Assembly: GCA_910586585.1 (NCBI GenBank)
Contig: CAJUKA010000023.1
Span: 1-55,361 of the forward strand
Reading direction: 5' to 3'
Origin: an uncultured Lachnospiraceae bacterium
Lineage (GTDB): Bacteria; Bacillota; Clostridia; Lachnospirales; Lachnospiraceae
Length of the DNA stretch: 55,361 nucleotides
The position numbers were made by a program, and so were the translations under genes. Below the pieces are notes generated by a model. That model had not been told where the DNA came from and did no database searches. It saw only the letters and a list, made by a program, of their open reading frames with translations. Shown one piece after another: positions 23,631 to 31,777 of this stretch; the stretch's first letter is position 1, and every line of letters begins with the position of its first letter.

Positions 23631-26600
23631 ATGAATATTAATTTGGATACGCAGTTCTCCACTACTGTCGCAGGAAATACCGAAACTACGACAACTTCAT
23701 ATCAAACAACTGCTCACAAATCAGATACAGGAAAAGTATCAAGGAGCAGCTATACAACAGACATCGCTGATAAAGTTATGGATAACGAGGCATACAGGGG
23801 TCATGGAATGACCGTGGATGATATTATGCAGCAAGCCGCAGGCGCGGACTCGGATACCCAGAAGGACTTTATGATAGTGATGTCTTCTTGCGTTTCTGGA
23901 GAAGATCTTCAGAGAATGCAGGAGGAAGGCTTCCGTCCAGGAAGTACAGATGTGGAAACCTATGTAAGTATCGTAGATAAAATAAAGGTAACACTGGCAC
24001 AGGCAGGGGTTGAGGTCGCAGGGTACACTGATGACCTTGATGTGGAGACAATTGAAAAGATAACAGGAAGCAAAATCGATGCCAATAAACTGATAGATAC
24101 ACTGTCAGAAGCACTGCAAAAAAGAGATATACCAGTAACAAATGAAAATATTGCAGAGCTTGTATCAGCAGTTATGGAGGCGTCCGGCATAGAGGGACTT
24201 TCTGAAGATACCATCAAATATTTGGTAATCAATCAGAAAGAACCAACGATAGAAAATATTTATAAAGCACAGTATTCCAGCGCGGACAGCATCAGACAGG
24301 CACAAGGGTATTATAGTGACAATGCTGGAAATTATGGAAAATATTATGCCAAAAAAGCGGAGGAGATCAATTGGGATAACCTCAAAAATCAAATCGAATC
24401 TGTAGTAAAACAGGCAGGACTCGACGCAAATGAACAGACAAAAGCAGCTGCGGTTGAAAATGCAAAATGGCTTGTGGCATCAGGAATTGAGCTAAATGCC
24501 AAGAATCTTGCTATGGTAACAGAGCTGAAAAATGTGCCGCTGCCAATGGATCAGAATGAAATAGCCGATCTGTGTGTCACCGCCATGGAAAATGGAAAAG
24601 CACCTGTAAAAGCAGATTTGACAGGGGAGAAATCTATTGCGCTTGCAGCGCATGAAATCAAAGAAGAAGTCGAGCATATTTCAGATGAAGCGATTCATAA
24701 TACTGCAGAGTCAGGCAAGGAAATAACACTCAGAAATCTTTCGGATGCACAGAAACAGATAAATGACAAAGCTCAGGAAGGCACACAAAATAGCACACAG
24801 AATACAGATAATATAAATGAAAACAATAATGCGCATACGCAGCCCACAGAAGATGCATCATTGAGAGAGATTCAGGCTAGACGGCAGCTTGAAGAAATCC
24901 GGCTGATGATGAGTGAAGAGGCGAACAGATATCTTTTAAAAGCAGGATTTTCTATAGATACTGCAAAACTTTCAGAACTTGTAGAGGCTTTGAAAGCGGC
25001 AGAGGAAAAAATTAAGGCAGTTTTATTTCAGGGTGGCAGTACAGAAGAAAATGTACAGCGTGCATTAATATATGAAGAAACACTGACAAAAACAAAAGAG
25101 CTTGCAGATATGCCAGCGGCACTGCTTGGAAAAATATTGTCAAAAGTTCACAGCAGTACGCTTGATCGTATCCATGAGGCGGGCAAAGAATTTCAAAATG
25201 AGTTTGAGAATCAGCAGAATCCTTCCAAAAACCGTCAGGAAAGTGCTTCATCAGCCTATGAAACACTGATGACAGAGCCAAGAAAAGACCTTGGAGATAA
25301 AATTAGCAAGGCATTTCGGAATATTGATGATATTCTGACAGATTTAGGCTTGGAAGCAAGTGAGCCAAACAGGCGCGCAGTTCGGATTCTTGGCTATAAC
25401 CGTATGGAAATTACACAGGAAAATATTCAGGCAGTCAAAGAAGCGGACAGTCAGGTGACAGGGGTTATCAGCCGTATGACACCAGCAACAACGCTTCAAA
25501 TGATAAGAGAACAAAAAAATCCGCTCGAAATGACGATGGATGAACTCGATGAATATTTGAACAATAAAGGAAAAGATCCATTGGAAGACGCAGAAAAATA
25601 TTCCCGTTTTTTGCAGAGACTTGAGAGAAACAATGCGATCAGCGAAGAAGAACGCGAGGCATATATCGGCATCTACAGAATGTTTCGGCAGATAGAAAAA
25701 TCAGACGGCGCAGTGATAGGAAACATTGTGGCAACAGGCGCTGAAATGAACTTCAAAAACATGCTCTCCGCAGTCAGAACGGCGGCAGCCAAAAAGACAG
25801 ATGTGCGTGTTGATGATGGATTTGGGGTATTGGAAAATGTGCTGACAAAGGGAAAAGCGATTGATGATCAGATTAACGCAGGATATCAGCCATCAAATGA
25901 TGCACAGGAACAAAATCAAAACAGCGAAAGCGATATTCAGAAGGAAGAACAATATTATGCCAGACTTTCTGGAGAAATAAATGAAGAGCTTGCAGACAGG
26001 ACTGATTTTGACAATAAAGATATCTTGACAGGAACTACACAAGATACCACAATCGAAGAATTTGCAGACAAAATCAAGGCAAACCAGGTGCCCCAAGAGA
26101 GTGTTCAAAAGGCGGAAGAAAAAGCCGAAAACTTGAAAGCATTTCAGCAGGATATGCAAAAGGCAGAGCAGACAGATGAACAGATTATAGAAATGCTGAT
26201 TGATTATGGACAGCCGGTAAGCATTGACAACATTCAGGCAGCTTTCATGCTGATCTTTGAGCGTGGTGCTTTGTTTAAGCAGGCGGCAGGTGCATTTGAC
26301 AAAAAAAATGCGGATGAGACAGAAGCAAAAGAAGATACAGACAGTGAAAATGCTGTATTAGAACAGGCGGATCAATTTGTTGAAAATCTAAAAGATGCAA
26401 ATCAGGCCAGTACTTCTTATCAGGAAATTATCCGCGAAGCAAACAAAGCTGTGGAAAATATGCTCTATGCAGCCCCCAATTCACAAATCGATGTGAAAGC
26501 GGCAAAAGCACTTTATAAAGGGTTGTCATTGGCAGGAAATTTGGCAAGAGAAGAAAATTATGAGGTGCCCATGAATATTAAGGGCGAGATAACCTCAGTA

Positions 26601-26957
26601 AACTTAAAAATCTGTCATAATGCCTCACAGGCTGGAAAGGTTGCGGTGACTCTTGACACAGAAAATCTTGGGAAAATAGCAGCAGAATTTGATGTGGCGC
26701 AGGACAGAGTATCCGGAATGGTTGTATATGAAAATCAGGCACAAAAACCGGAATTAGAGCAGCTTGAACAGATGATAAACAAAGAATTGTCTGCGGATGG
26801 CACCAAACAGGTAGCTGTTAGTTTTGTGCACGCCAAATCCGTAGATTTGAATAAATTCGGACAGAATATGAGAACAACACAAAAGGATGAAAAGCTTTCA
26901 ACAGCGGAGCTTTATCAGACGGCAAAATCGTTTTTAACAGCGCTCAAGAGTCTGTGA
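23631..26957 (+). CDS. Large FliK-like flagellar-locus protein
   Basis: The 1108-residue protein is cytoplasmic by appearance, mostly helical, rich in Gln, Glu, Lys and Ala, and has several repeated helical blocks with a similar pattern (ENIAELVSAVMEASG near 180, EIADLCVTAMENGKAPV near 310, NIQAAFMLIFERGALFKQA near 870). The last 130 residues resemble the C-terminal domain of the hook-length protein FliK (GKVAVTLDTENLGKIAAEFD, then a run of strands and helices). It may belong to DUF6240, a family I recall from Lachnospiraceae flagellar loci, but this is from memory. ATG 23631 is chosen over an in-frame TTG two codons earlier. It is the first gene before flagellin. Confidence 0.65.
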   Translation: MNINLDTQFSTTVAGNTETTTTSYQTTAHKSDTGKVSRSSYTTDIADKVMDNEAYRGHGMTVDDIMQQAAGADSDTQKDFMIVMSSCVSGEDLQRMQEEGFRPGSTDVETYVSIVDKIKVTLAQAGVEVAGYTDDLDVETIEKITGSKIDANKLIDTLSEALQKRDIPVTNENIAELVSAVMEASGIEGLSEDTIKYLVINQKEPTIENIYKAQYSSADSIRQAQGYYSDNAGNYGKYYAKKAEEINWDNLKNQIESVVKQAGLDANEQTKAAAVENAKWLVASGIELNAKNLAMVTELKNVPLPMDQNEIADLCVTAMENGKAPVKADLTGEKSIALAAHEIKEEVEHISDEAIHNTAESGKEITLRNLSDAQKQINDKAQEGTQNSTQNTDNINENNNAHTQPTEDASLREIQARRQLEEIRLMMSEEANRYLLKAGFSIDTAKLSELVEALKAAEEKIKAVLFQGGSTEENVQRALIYEETLTKTKELADMPAALLGKILSKVHSSTLDRIHEAGKEFQNEFENQQNPSKNRQESASSAYETLMTEPRKDLGDKISKAFRNIDDILTDLGLEASEPNRRAVRILGYNRMEITQENIQAVKEADSQVTGVISRMTPATTLQMIREQKNPLEMTMDELDEYLNNKGKDPLEDAEKYSRFLQRLERNNAISEEEREAYIGIYRMFRQIEKSDGAVIGNIVATGAEMNFKNMLSAVRTAAAKKTDVRVDDGFGVLENVLTKGKAIDDQINAGYQPSNDAQEQNQNSESDIQKEEQYYARLSGEINEELADRTDFDNKDILTGTTQDTTIEEFADKIKANQVPQESVQKAEEKAENLKAFQQDMQKAEQTDEQIIEMLIDYGQPVSIDNIQAAFMLIFERGALFKQAAGAFDKKNADETEAKEDTDSENAVLEQADQFVENLKDANQASTSYQEIIREANKAVENMLYAAPNSQIDVKAAKALYKGLSLAGNLAREENYEVPMNIKGEITSVNLKICHNASQAGKVAVTLDTENLGKIAAEFDVAQDRVSGMVVYENQAQKPELEQLEQMINKELSADGTKQVAVSFVHAKSVDLNKFGQNMRTTQKDEKLSTAELYQTAKSFLTALKSL

Positions 26958-26979
26958 ACAAAACATTAAGAAACACTAA

Positions 26980-27105
26980 GGCGTCTAAGAACGCCGCCAA
27001 AGAGTTTCTAAATGTTTGGAAGAATGCCGGAAAACGGGTATTCTTCCCATTGATGCTTGGCGACGCCGGAAAGCGGCATGGAAAGTAAAATTGGAAAAGA
27101 GGGTA
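26980..27105 (+). promoter_or_regulatory. Hairpin-rich flagellin leader
   Basis: Three hairpins lie between the FliK-like gene and flagellin: GGCGT/ACGCC (26980-26995), a long GGAAGAAT+CCG/CGG+ATTCTTCC hairpin (27018-27047), and GCCG/CGGC (27065-27077). The last two expose GGAAA at their tips, and more GGA motifs lie at 27080 and next to the ribosome binding site. No T tract follows, so they are not plain terminators. TAAA-N13-GCCGGAAA at 27009-27033 resembles a sigma-28 promoter only weakly. Confidence 0.45.
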
Positions 27106-27109
27106 ATAC

Positions 27110-28831
27110 ATGAGAATTAACTACAACGTTTCATCAATTATAGCAAGAAATGCTTTGAATAATAATGAAAGACGCGTTTCTGTATCGACACAGAAGCTTT
27201 CAAGCGGATATAAGATTAACAGTGCGGCAGACGATGCAGCAGGAATGGCAATTGCACGAAAAATGAATGCGCAGATTAAGAGTATTCAGCGTGCGAACAG
27301 AAACTCAAACGACGGCCTTTCAGTTGTAAATACTGCAGATGGCGCGATGGCAGAAATGCATGATATTTTGCAGAGAATGAACGAGCTATCAATTCAGGCG
27401 GCAAACGGCACCAATGCAAATTCGGACAGAGAGCAGATCCAAAAAGAGATCGATCAGCTGGTAAACGAGCTTGACAGAATAGCAGATACTACACAGTTCA
27501 ATGCACAGAATCTGTTGGATGGAAGCTTTGCATACAAGGGATATACCAATACCGAAAACGTAAAGATAATGTCCTATACAGAAGGGGTGTCAACAGGAAC
27601 CTATGTGATTGGACAGATTAAATACAATCATTATGAAGACAAGGTGACAAAATACACACATGAAGAAAGAGAGATCAAAGACCTTGATGGCAAAGTCATA
27701 GATATCGAGTACAAAAGAGAAGACGGGGAAATTACACATGATGATCATTATGAGGCAAGCAGTGCGGATGATGTGCAGAATGCGCTTGTCACGTCAACAT
27801 CTTTGAATCAGTATGCCGGCATCAATGGCGTTACAGCGTTCCCAGATGGATCCAAAGTAATCCTTGATGGGGAAAATATTATTGTCAAGGCAGAGAATGA
27901 CTTTGAACTGAAATTTACAATCAATGACAAAGACGCCTTAGATGGAACAGGGGCTACGACAACTTCAACTTCGAAGTGGATTACAACAAACTGCTACAAA
28001 AATATTACAGTTACAACAACAAGCACTATCAGCAACAAGCGATTTAATATTTCCGAGCTGCATATTCCCGATGATGGTTCACCAGCATACACAAACTTTA
28101 AGGATGATAACGGAAAAGGGCTGCGTGAGGATTTTGCAGAATTGTTTAAAGAACTGCATCCCGACTGCGATATTGAGATTAACGGTGTGACGTGTGACGC
28201 CGCCACTGGTAAGTTTAAAGTGGATTATACCTACAAGAATATAAAAGACAGTACCATAACGGATAAGAAGTCACTTGAATTTGAACTTTATCAGGAAAAA
28301 AATGAGTACGGAAAAGAGATGGACACCAAAAAGACAATGGAAAACTATCTGTACTCGACAACAGAAACCAAGGTAACAGAATATACAGTAGGCGGCAGTG
28401 ATCCAAGCGACTGTATTACAATGGATCTCACAGGTATGGGCCCGATGATTGTACAGGTCGGCGCCAATGCAGGGCAGCATATGGAGATTGAGATACCAGC
28501 GCTCAATACGATTAATCTTGGTGTAAAGGATTTGGACATTACCACAGAAGATTCCGCCACAGCTGCAATTGACACGGTTGGCGATGCCATCAACATGCTG
28601 TCTTCTGTACGTTCAAAAATTGGCGCATATGCGAACCGCTTAGAGCACACAATCACGAATCTTGATACCACCGAAGAGAATATGACCGCTTCGTATTCGC
28701 GGATTATGGATGTGGATATGGCAACAGAGATGACAGAATATTCGACAGTACAGGTACTTGCACAGGCGTCTACTTCCATGCTTGCGCAGGCGAATGAACG
28801 GCCGCAGCAGGTGCTTCAATTATTGCAGTAA
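27110..28831 (+). CDS. fliC: Flagellin
   Basis: The 573-residue protein has the conserved flagellin ends that pack into the filament core. The N-terminal 150 residues include INYNVSSIIARNALNNNE, SSGYKINSAADDAAGMAIA and MNELSIQAANGTN; the C-terminal part runs RSKIGAYANRLEHTITNLD to MLAQANERPQQVLQLLQ. The middle (about 160-470) is a variable surface region rich in Thr and Asp. It is exported by the flagellar apparatus without a signal peptide and polymerises into the filament. The N-terminal core includes the region that host TLR5 recognises in other flagellins. AAGAGGG lies before the start; fliS follows 41 bases later. Confidence 0.97.
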   Translation: MRINYNVSSIIARNALNNNERRVSVSTQKLSSGYKINSAADDAAGMAIARKMNAQIKSIQRANRNSNDGLSVVNTADGAMAEMHDILQRMNELSIQAANGTNANSDREQIQKEIDQLVNELDRIADTTQFNAQNLLDGSFAYKGYTNTENVKIMSYTEGVSTGTYVIGQIKYNHYEDKVTKYTHEEREIKDLDGKVIDIEYKREDGEITHDDHYEASSADDVQNALVTSTSLNQYAGINGVTAFPDGSKVILDGENIIVKAENDFELKFTINDKDALDGTGATTTSTSKWITTNCYKNITVTTTSTISNKRFNISELHIPDDGSPAYTNFKDDNGKGLREDFAELFKELHPDCDIEINGVTCDAATGKFKVDYTYKNIKDSTITDKKSLEFELYQEKNEYGKEMDTKKTMENYLYSTTETKVTEYTVGGSDPSDCITMDLTGMGPMIVQVGANAGQHMEIEIPALNTINLGVKDLDITTEDSATAAIDTVGDAINMLSSVRSKIGAYANRLEHTITNLDTTEENMTASYSRIMDVDMATEMTEYSTVQVLAQASTSMLAQANERPQQVLQLLQ

Positions 28832-28872
28832 TATGATTTTAGGTATTTGAATAAGAAAGGCCAGGGATATAG

Positions 28873-29349
28873 ATGACTAAGGAAATGAAACAAATATTTA
28901 CAAGGCGTATCACGCAGGCAAACCGGACGCAGCTTGTAGTGGTTGTCTATGATATGCTTTTGACATACCTTGACGATGCAAAAAAAGCATACAGTGTTGA
29001 TAATATGTATGAATTTGTCAGTGATATTGAGCATGCCAGAAACTGTATCGCAGAGCTTCGAAGCAGCTTGAACTTTGAGTTTGAACTGTCAAAAACCCTT
29101 TTTTCGATTTATTCTTTTGCAGACAGAAAGCTTGCAAGTGATATCTACAGCTTTGACGCAGAGAATCTTGATGCGATTTCCAAGTTGTTTGAGAAGCTTC
29201 GAGATGCTTATCACAAAGTAAGCAAAGAAGATACCTCGGAACCGCTTATGGCAAATGTACAGGGCGTGTATGCAGGACTAACCTACGGAAAAACAGATAT
29301 CAACGAAAGTTTTGGGAATTATGGAAATAAAAGAGGATATTATATCTAA
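28873..29349 (+). CDS. fliS: FliS-like flagellin export chaperone
   Basis: The 158-residue helical protein has FTRRITQANRTQLVVVVYDMLLTYLDDA followed by an Asp/Glu-rich helix series ending near residue 120, the pattern of FliS, which binds the flagellin C-terminus in the cytoplasm and stops early polymerisation. It is slightly longer than typical FliS (about 125-130), with a Tyr/Gly-rich tail (GNYGNKRGYYI). Its position directly after flagellin supports the call. Similarity was judged by eye, so a diverged FliS paralogue is possible. Confidence 0.75.
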   Translation: MTKEMKQIFTRRITQANRTQLVVVVYDMLLTYLDDAKKAYSVDNMYEFVSDIEHARNCIAELRSSLNFEFELSKTLFSIYSFADRKLASDIYSFDAENLDAISKLFEKLRDAYHKVSKEDTSEPLMANVQGVYAGLTYGKTDINESFGNYGNKRGYYI

Positions 29350-29362
29350 GAGTTGATACAAA

Positions 29363-29389
29363 GAACAGCCGCTACACAAGCGGCTGTTC
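29363..29389. terminator. Convergent terminator between fliS and the DUF2508 gene
   Basis: GAACAGCCGCT and AGCGGCTGTTC form a perfect 11-bp stem around ACACA. It lies 14 bases after fliS and overlaps the last codons of the opposite-strand gene, whose stop is at 29372-29374. There is no long T run. Confidence 0.65.
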
Positions 29390-29689
29390 GCACGTTAAGG
29401 GATTGTTTTCATACAATTCAGGAGGGCTGGACTCACATGCTTCATATAACTGCATACGTTCTGCCTGCTGCAATAGAAAACGATAGCGTTTTAAAGCAGA
29501 ATTAACCTCATAGATATAGCAGTCTATCAGGTCGGGGTCAGTCACATTGTCAAAACCAGAATATGCAATTTCAAGTTCGCATTGTGTTTTTCGAATATCA
29601 TCAAGGAGCATGTCGCGCGGCGTTAAAGGAGCAGCAGTATGATTCGTCGGCGGATTAAGTATACCTTTGAGACTGAAATATGTTTTCAT
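29372..29689 (-). CDS. DUF2508 family protein
   Basis: The 105-residue protein has the DUF2508 (YaaL-like) pattern: LLDDIRKTQCELEIAYSGFD, then DPDLIDCYIYEVNSALKRYRFLLQQAERM. The family is short and helical, with no known function; in Bacillus the relative lies near recR. Here it stands alone and convergent to fliS. Its first 25 residues and the last 15 are not conserved features that I know. The stop codon lies inside a strong hairpin. Confidence 0.7.
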   Translation of the reverse strand: MKTYFSLKGILNPPTNHTAAPLTPRDMLLDDIRKTQCELEIAYSGFDNVTDPDLIDCYIYEVNSALKRYRFLLQQAERMQLYEACESSPPELYENNPLTCEQPLV

Positions 29690-30000
29690 AAGGGCGTCCT
29701 TTCCAAAAATTAATAAATTAAGAATCCCTAATAGAGAAGAAATTAATGATTCGTTATCCTAGTATACAGATAAAAAGGAAAAATTATGCATAAATGCTGA
29801 AAAAAACAGACAAGATTTTTCCCGCATTGCTCAGGTCTTTTTATACAAGGCAGCAGGTTAAGATATTTCGTAAAATTTCGTAATGTCAAAATTATACAAA
29901 AATTTCTTGTAAATATTACTAATAAAATAGTAATATTACATCTATTATCTAGTAAAAAATCACAGCAATAAAATAGTTGTTTGATTTTTTACATTTCGAG
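29690..30000. other. AT-rich intergenic stretch
   Basis: No gene can be supported in this upstream part of the 540-base gap between the DUF2508 gene and the Tad operon. It is strongly AT-rich with runs of T and A and probably holds the leftward promoter for the DUF2508 gene, which I could not define. Confidence 0.5.
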
Positions 30001-30028
30001 TGGACAATCTTTTTTGAGTTGCTATAAT
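30001..30028 (+). promoter_or_regulatory. Sigma-A promoter of the Tad pilus operon
   Basis: TGGACA at 30001-30006 and TATAAT at 30023-30028 are 16 bases apart. The predicted start near 30035 leaves a leader of about 195 bases before the first gene. The leader includes a hairpin-forming GTCAG...CTGAC (30037-30057), ACCGG-ATT-CCGGT (30061-30073) and a tandem 55-bp repeat. Confidence 0.75.
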
Positions 30029-30100
30029 CGTAAAAGTCAGATGCAGCTGCACTGACATCAACCGGATTCCGGTAAAAATTCATAGATAATTAAATTAAAT

Positions 30101-30210
30101 TTAAAACAGCAGAAGGCCGGACAATGCCCAGAGCATTAGAAGATAACTGCGGGACTTAAAACAGCAGAAGGCCGAACAATGCCCAGAGCATTAGAAGATA
30201 ACTGCGGGAC
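30101..30210 (+). repeat. Two tandem 55-bp repeats in the Tad operon leader
   Basis: Units 30101-30155 and 30156-30210 differ at a single base (G30120 versus A30175). Each can fold: GCAG with CTGC as an outer stem, AATGC with GCATT around CCAGA as an inner hairpin, and GGC with GCC as a competing small stem. The second unit ends 19 bases before the first gene, just upstream of AAGGAGG. The class is not recognised. Confidence 0.9.
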
Positions 30211-30229
30211 TTAAAATAAGGAGGTTTAT

Positions 30230-30730
30230 ATGGGGATTCTCATAGGTGTGTTTAGTGTTGCCGTTTTTTGGGATTGGCGGTTTTATAGGATTCCCAATCT
30301 ATGTATCATTATTGGAATTCTAGTGGGGATGGCACAAACCTATCGCTTGTATACAATAATTGGAGTATTGGGGGCGCTCATGGATATGCTTATCATATTT
30401 GCAGCATTTTATCCATTTTATCTGATACACGGGATTGGCGCCGGAGACGTGAAGCTGTTTATGATGATTTGCTGTTTTATTAGAGGGAATCAATTATTGG
30501 CGTACTTATTTGCTACAATGCTGCTTGCAGCAGTGTGGTCTGGCTTCAAAATGATAGCGTACAAAGAATGCAGAGAGCGGCTTTTTTATCTGGGGAGATA
30601 TCTCAAAAAGGCAGCGTTTACAGGAATAATTGATGTGTATGAGATTGACAAAACACAAAAAAATGCTGTGATACGCTTATCAATACCTGCTTTTATTAGT
30701 CTGATATTGCTGAATATGAAGCTTTATTAA
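30230..30730 (+). CDS. Prepilin peptidase, small CpaA/TadV type
   Basis: The 166-residue membrane protein has the A24 aspartyl protease motifs: Asp15 followed by RFYRIPN, and Asp73 in GIGAGDVKLFM. About four to five membrane segments are visible. It cleaves the leader of Flp pilin and of TadE-like pseudopilins at the inner face of the membrane. It lacks the methylating domain of larger PilD enzymes, as usual for Tad systems. AAGGAGG lies six bases before the start. It opens the Tad operon; a second, diverged prepilin-peptidase-like gene lies near its end (37989). Confidence 0.87.
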   Translation: MGILIGVFSVAVFWDWRFYRIPNLCIIIGILVGMAQTYRLYTIIGVLGALMDMLIIFAAFYPFYLIHGIGAGDVKLFMMICCFIRGNQLLAYLFATMLLAAVWSGFKMIAYKECRERLFYLGRYLKKAAFTGIIDVYEIDKTQKNAVIRLSIPAFISLILLNMKLY

Positions 30731-30772
30731 CAATGCATTTTGAGGAATCGTTTGGAGAGGCGGTTGAAGTGT

Positions 30773-31777
30773 ATGAGAGCAAAACAGTTTGCAATCTGTG
30801 ATAAGGATGTAGTTTATTTGAAAATGCTGCAGGCATATCTGCAAAAGAAAAATCCAGCAGATTTTGAAATTTTGATTTTTGAAACTGCGCAAAAAGCGCT
30901 CGCTGCCAGTCGAAATGAGCCGTTCGAAGTCTTTTTAGTAGGGGAAAAAATCTATGATAACCAGATAGAAAAGATCAATGCCAAAAAAGTTTTTATTCTG
31001 CTAGAGGATGGACTAAGCGGGATTACAGGATATAGTACCCTGTCAAAATATCAGTCTATGGAGCGCTTAATTTCTCAGGTACTTGAAGAATTTGCACTGG
31101 ATGAAAGCTTTGACAGTGTGGGAAGATGCGGAAAAAATAAAACGAACCTAATAAGCTTTTATGCACCGGACCGAAATAAGGGGCAGAGCATTGCTGCATT
31201 GGGTGCAGCACAGGTATTGGCAGAAGCAGGGCACCGCGTTTTATATCTGAACCTAATGCCGTTTGCTGGGTTTGAGGAGCTGCTTGGTGTTAGATATGAG
31301 TCAGATGTGACAGATTTTATGTACTTTGTACTCAATCATTCAGATAAGCTTCTTTATAAACTGGATGGAATCAAACAGTGTATCCATGGTGTTGATTATC
31401 TTCCGCCAGCACTCGACTATACAGATTTACTTTCGATTGGCTCACATGACTGGGAACAGGTTTTGAATATGCTTTTATACAGCAGTGATTACACACATAT
31501 TATATTGGATTTGTCAGAAACCTGTCAAGGATTTTATGAGATTCTTGAAAGCAGCAGTCAAATTTATATATTGACAGACAAAAACACGTCTTATGGAAGG
31601 GCGATGCTGTCACACTTCAAAAATCTTTTGCAGGCAAAAGGGTATCAAACGATACTGGATCATTTCGAAGAGTTTGCACTGCCGCGGGATTGGGAGCAGT
31701 ATTGCGATAGAATTGAAAACATTGCGGCGTCGCCTATTGGCAGTTGTATGAAGGGAGTACTTGATGGTTGCAGGTGA
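30773..31777 (+). CDS. tadZ: TadZ/CpaE-like localisation ATPase
   Basis: The 334-residue protein has an N-terminal receiver-like domain (AICDKDVVYLKMLQAYLQKK) and a MinD/ParA-like second half with ISFYAPDRNKGQSIAALGAA in place of the usual KGGVGKT P loop, then VLYLNLMPFAGFEELLG. The missing Lys and Thr of Walker A make ATP hydrolysis doubtful, as in several atypical TadZ proteins. The family places the Tad machine at the cell pole. Start 30773 is an estimate (a TTG three codons earlier is also possible). It overlaps the next gene by 14 bases. Confidence 0.75.
   Translation: MRAKQFAICDKDVVYLKMLQAYLQKKNPADFEILIFETAQKALAASRNEPFEVFLVGEKIYDNQIEKINAKKVFILLEDGLSGITGYSTLSKYQSMERLISQVLEEFALDESFDSVGRCGKNKTNLISFYAPDRNKGQSIAALGAAQVLAEAGHRVLYLNLMPFAGFEELLGVRYESDVTDFMYFVLNHSDKLLYKLDGIKQCIHGVDYLPPALDYTDLLSIGSHDWEQVLNMLLYSSDYTHIILDLSETCQGFYEILESSSQIYILTDKNTSYGRAMLSHFKNLLQAKGYQTILDHFEEFALPRDWEQYCDRIENIAASPIGSCMKGVLDGCR

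Noticed and set aside
27009..27033. TAAA-N13-GCCGGAAA as a sigma-28 promoter for flagellin
   Set aside because: The -10 match is weak and it lies inside a strong hairpin; kept only as a remark.
30101..30210. Tandem repeat considered as a CRISPR remnant
   Set aside because: The units are directly adjacent without spacers, there are only two, and no cas gene is near.
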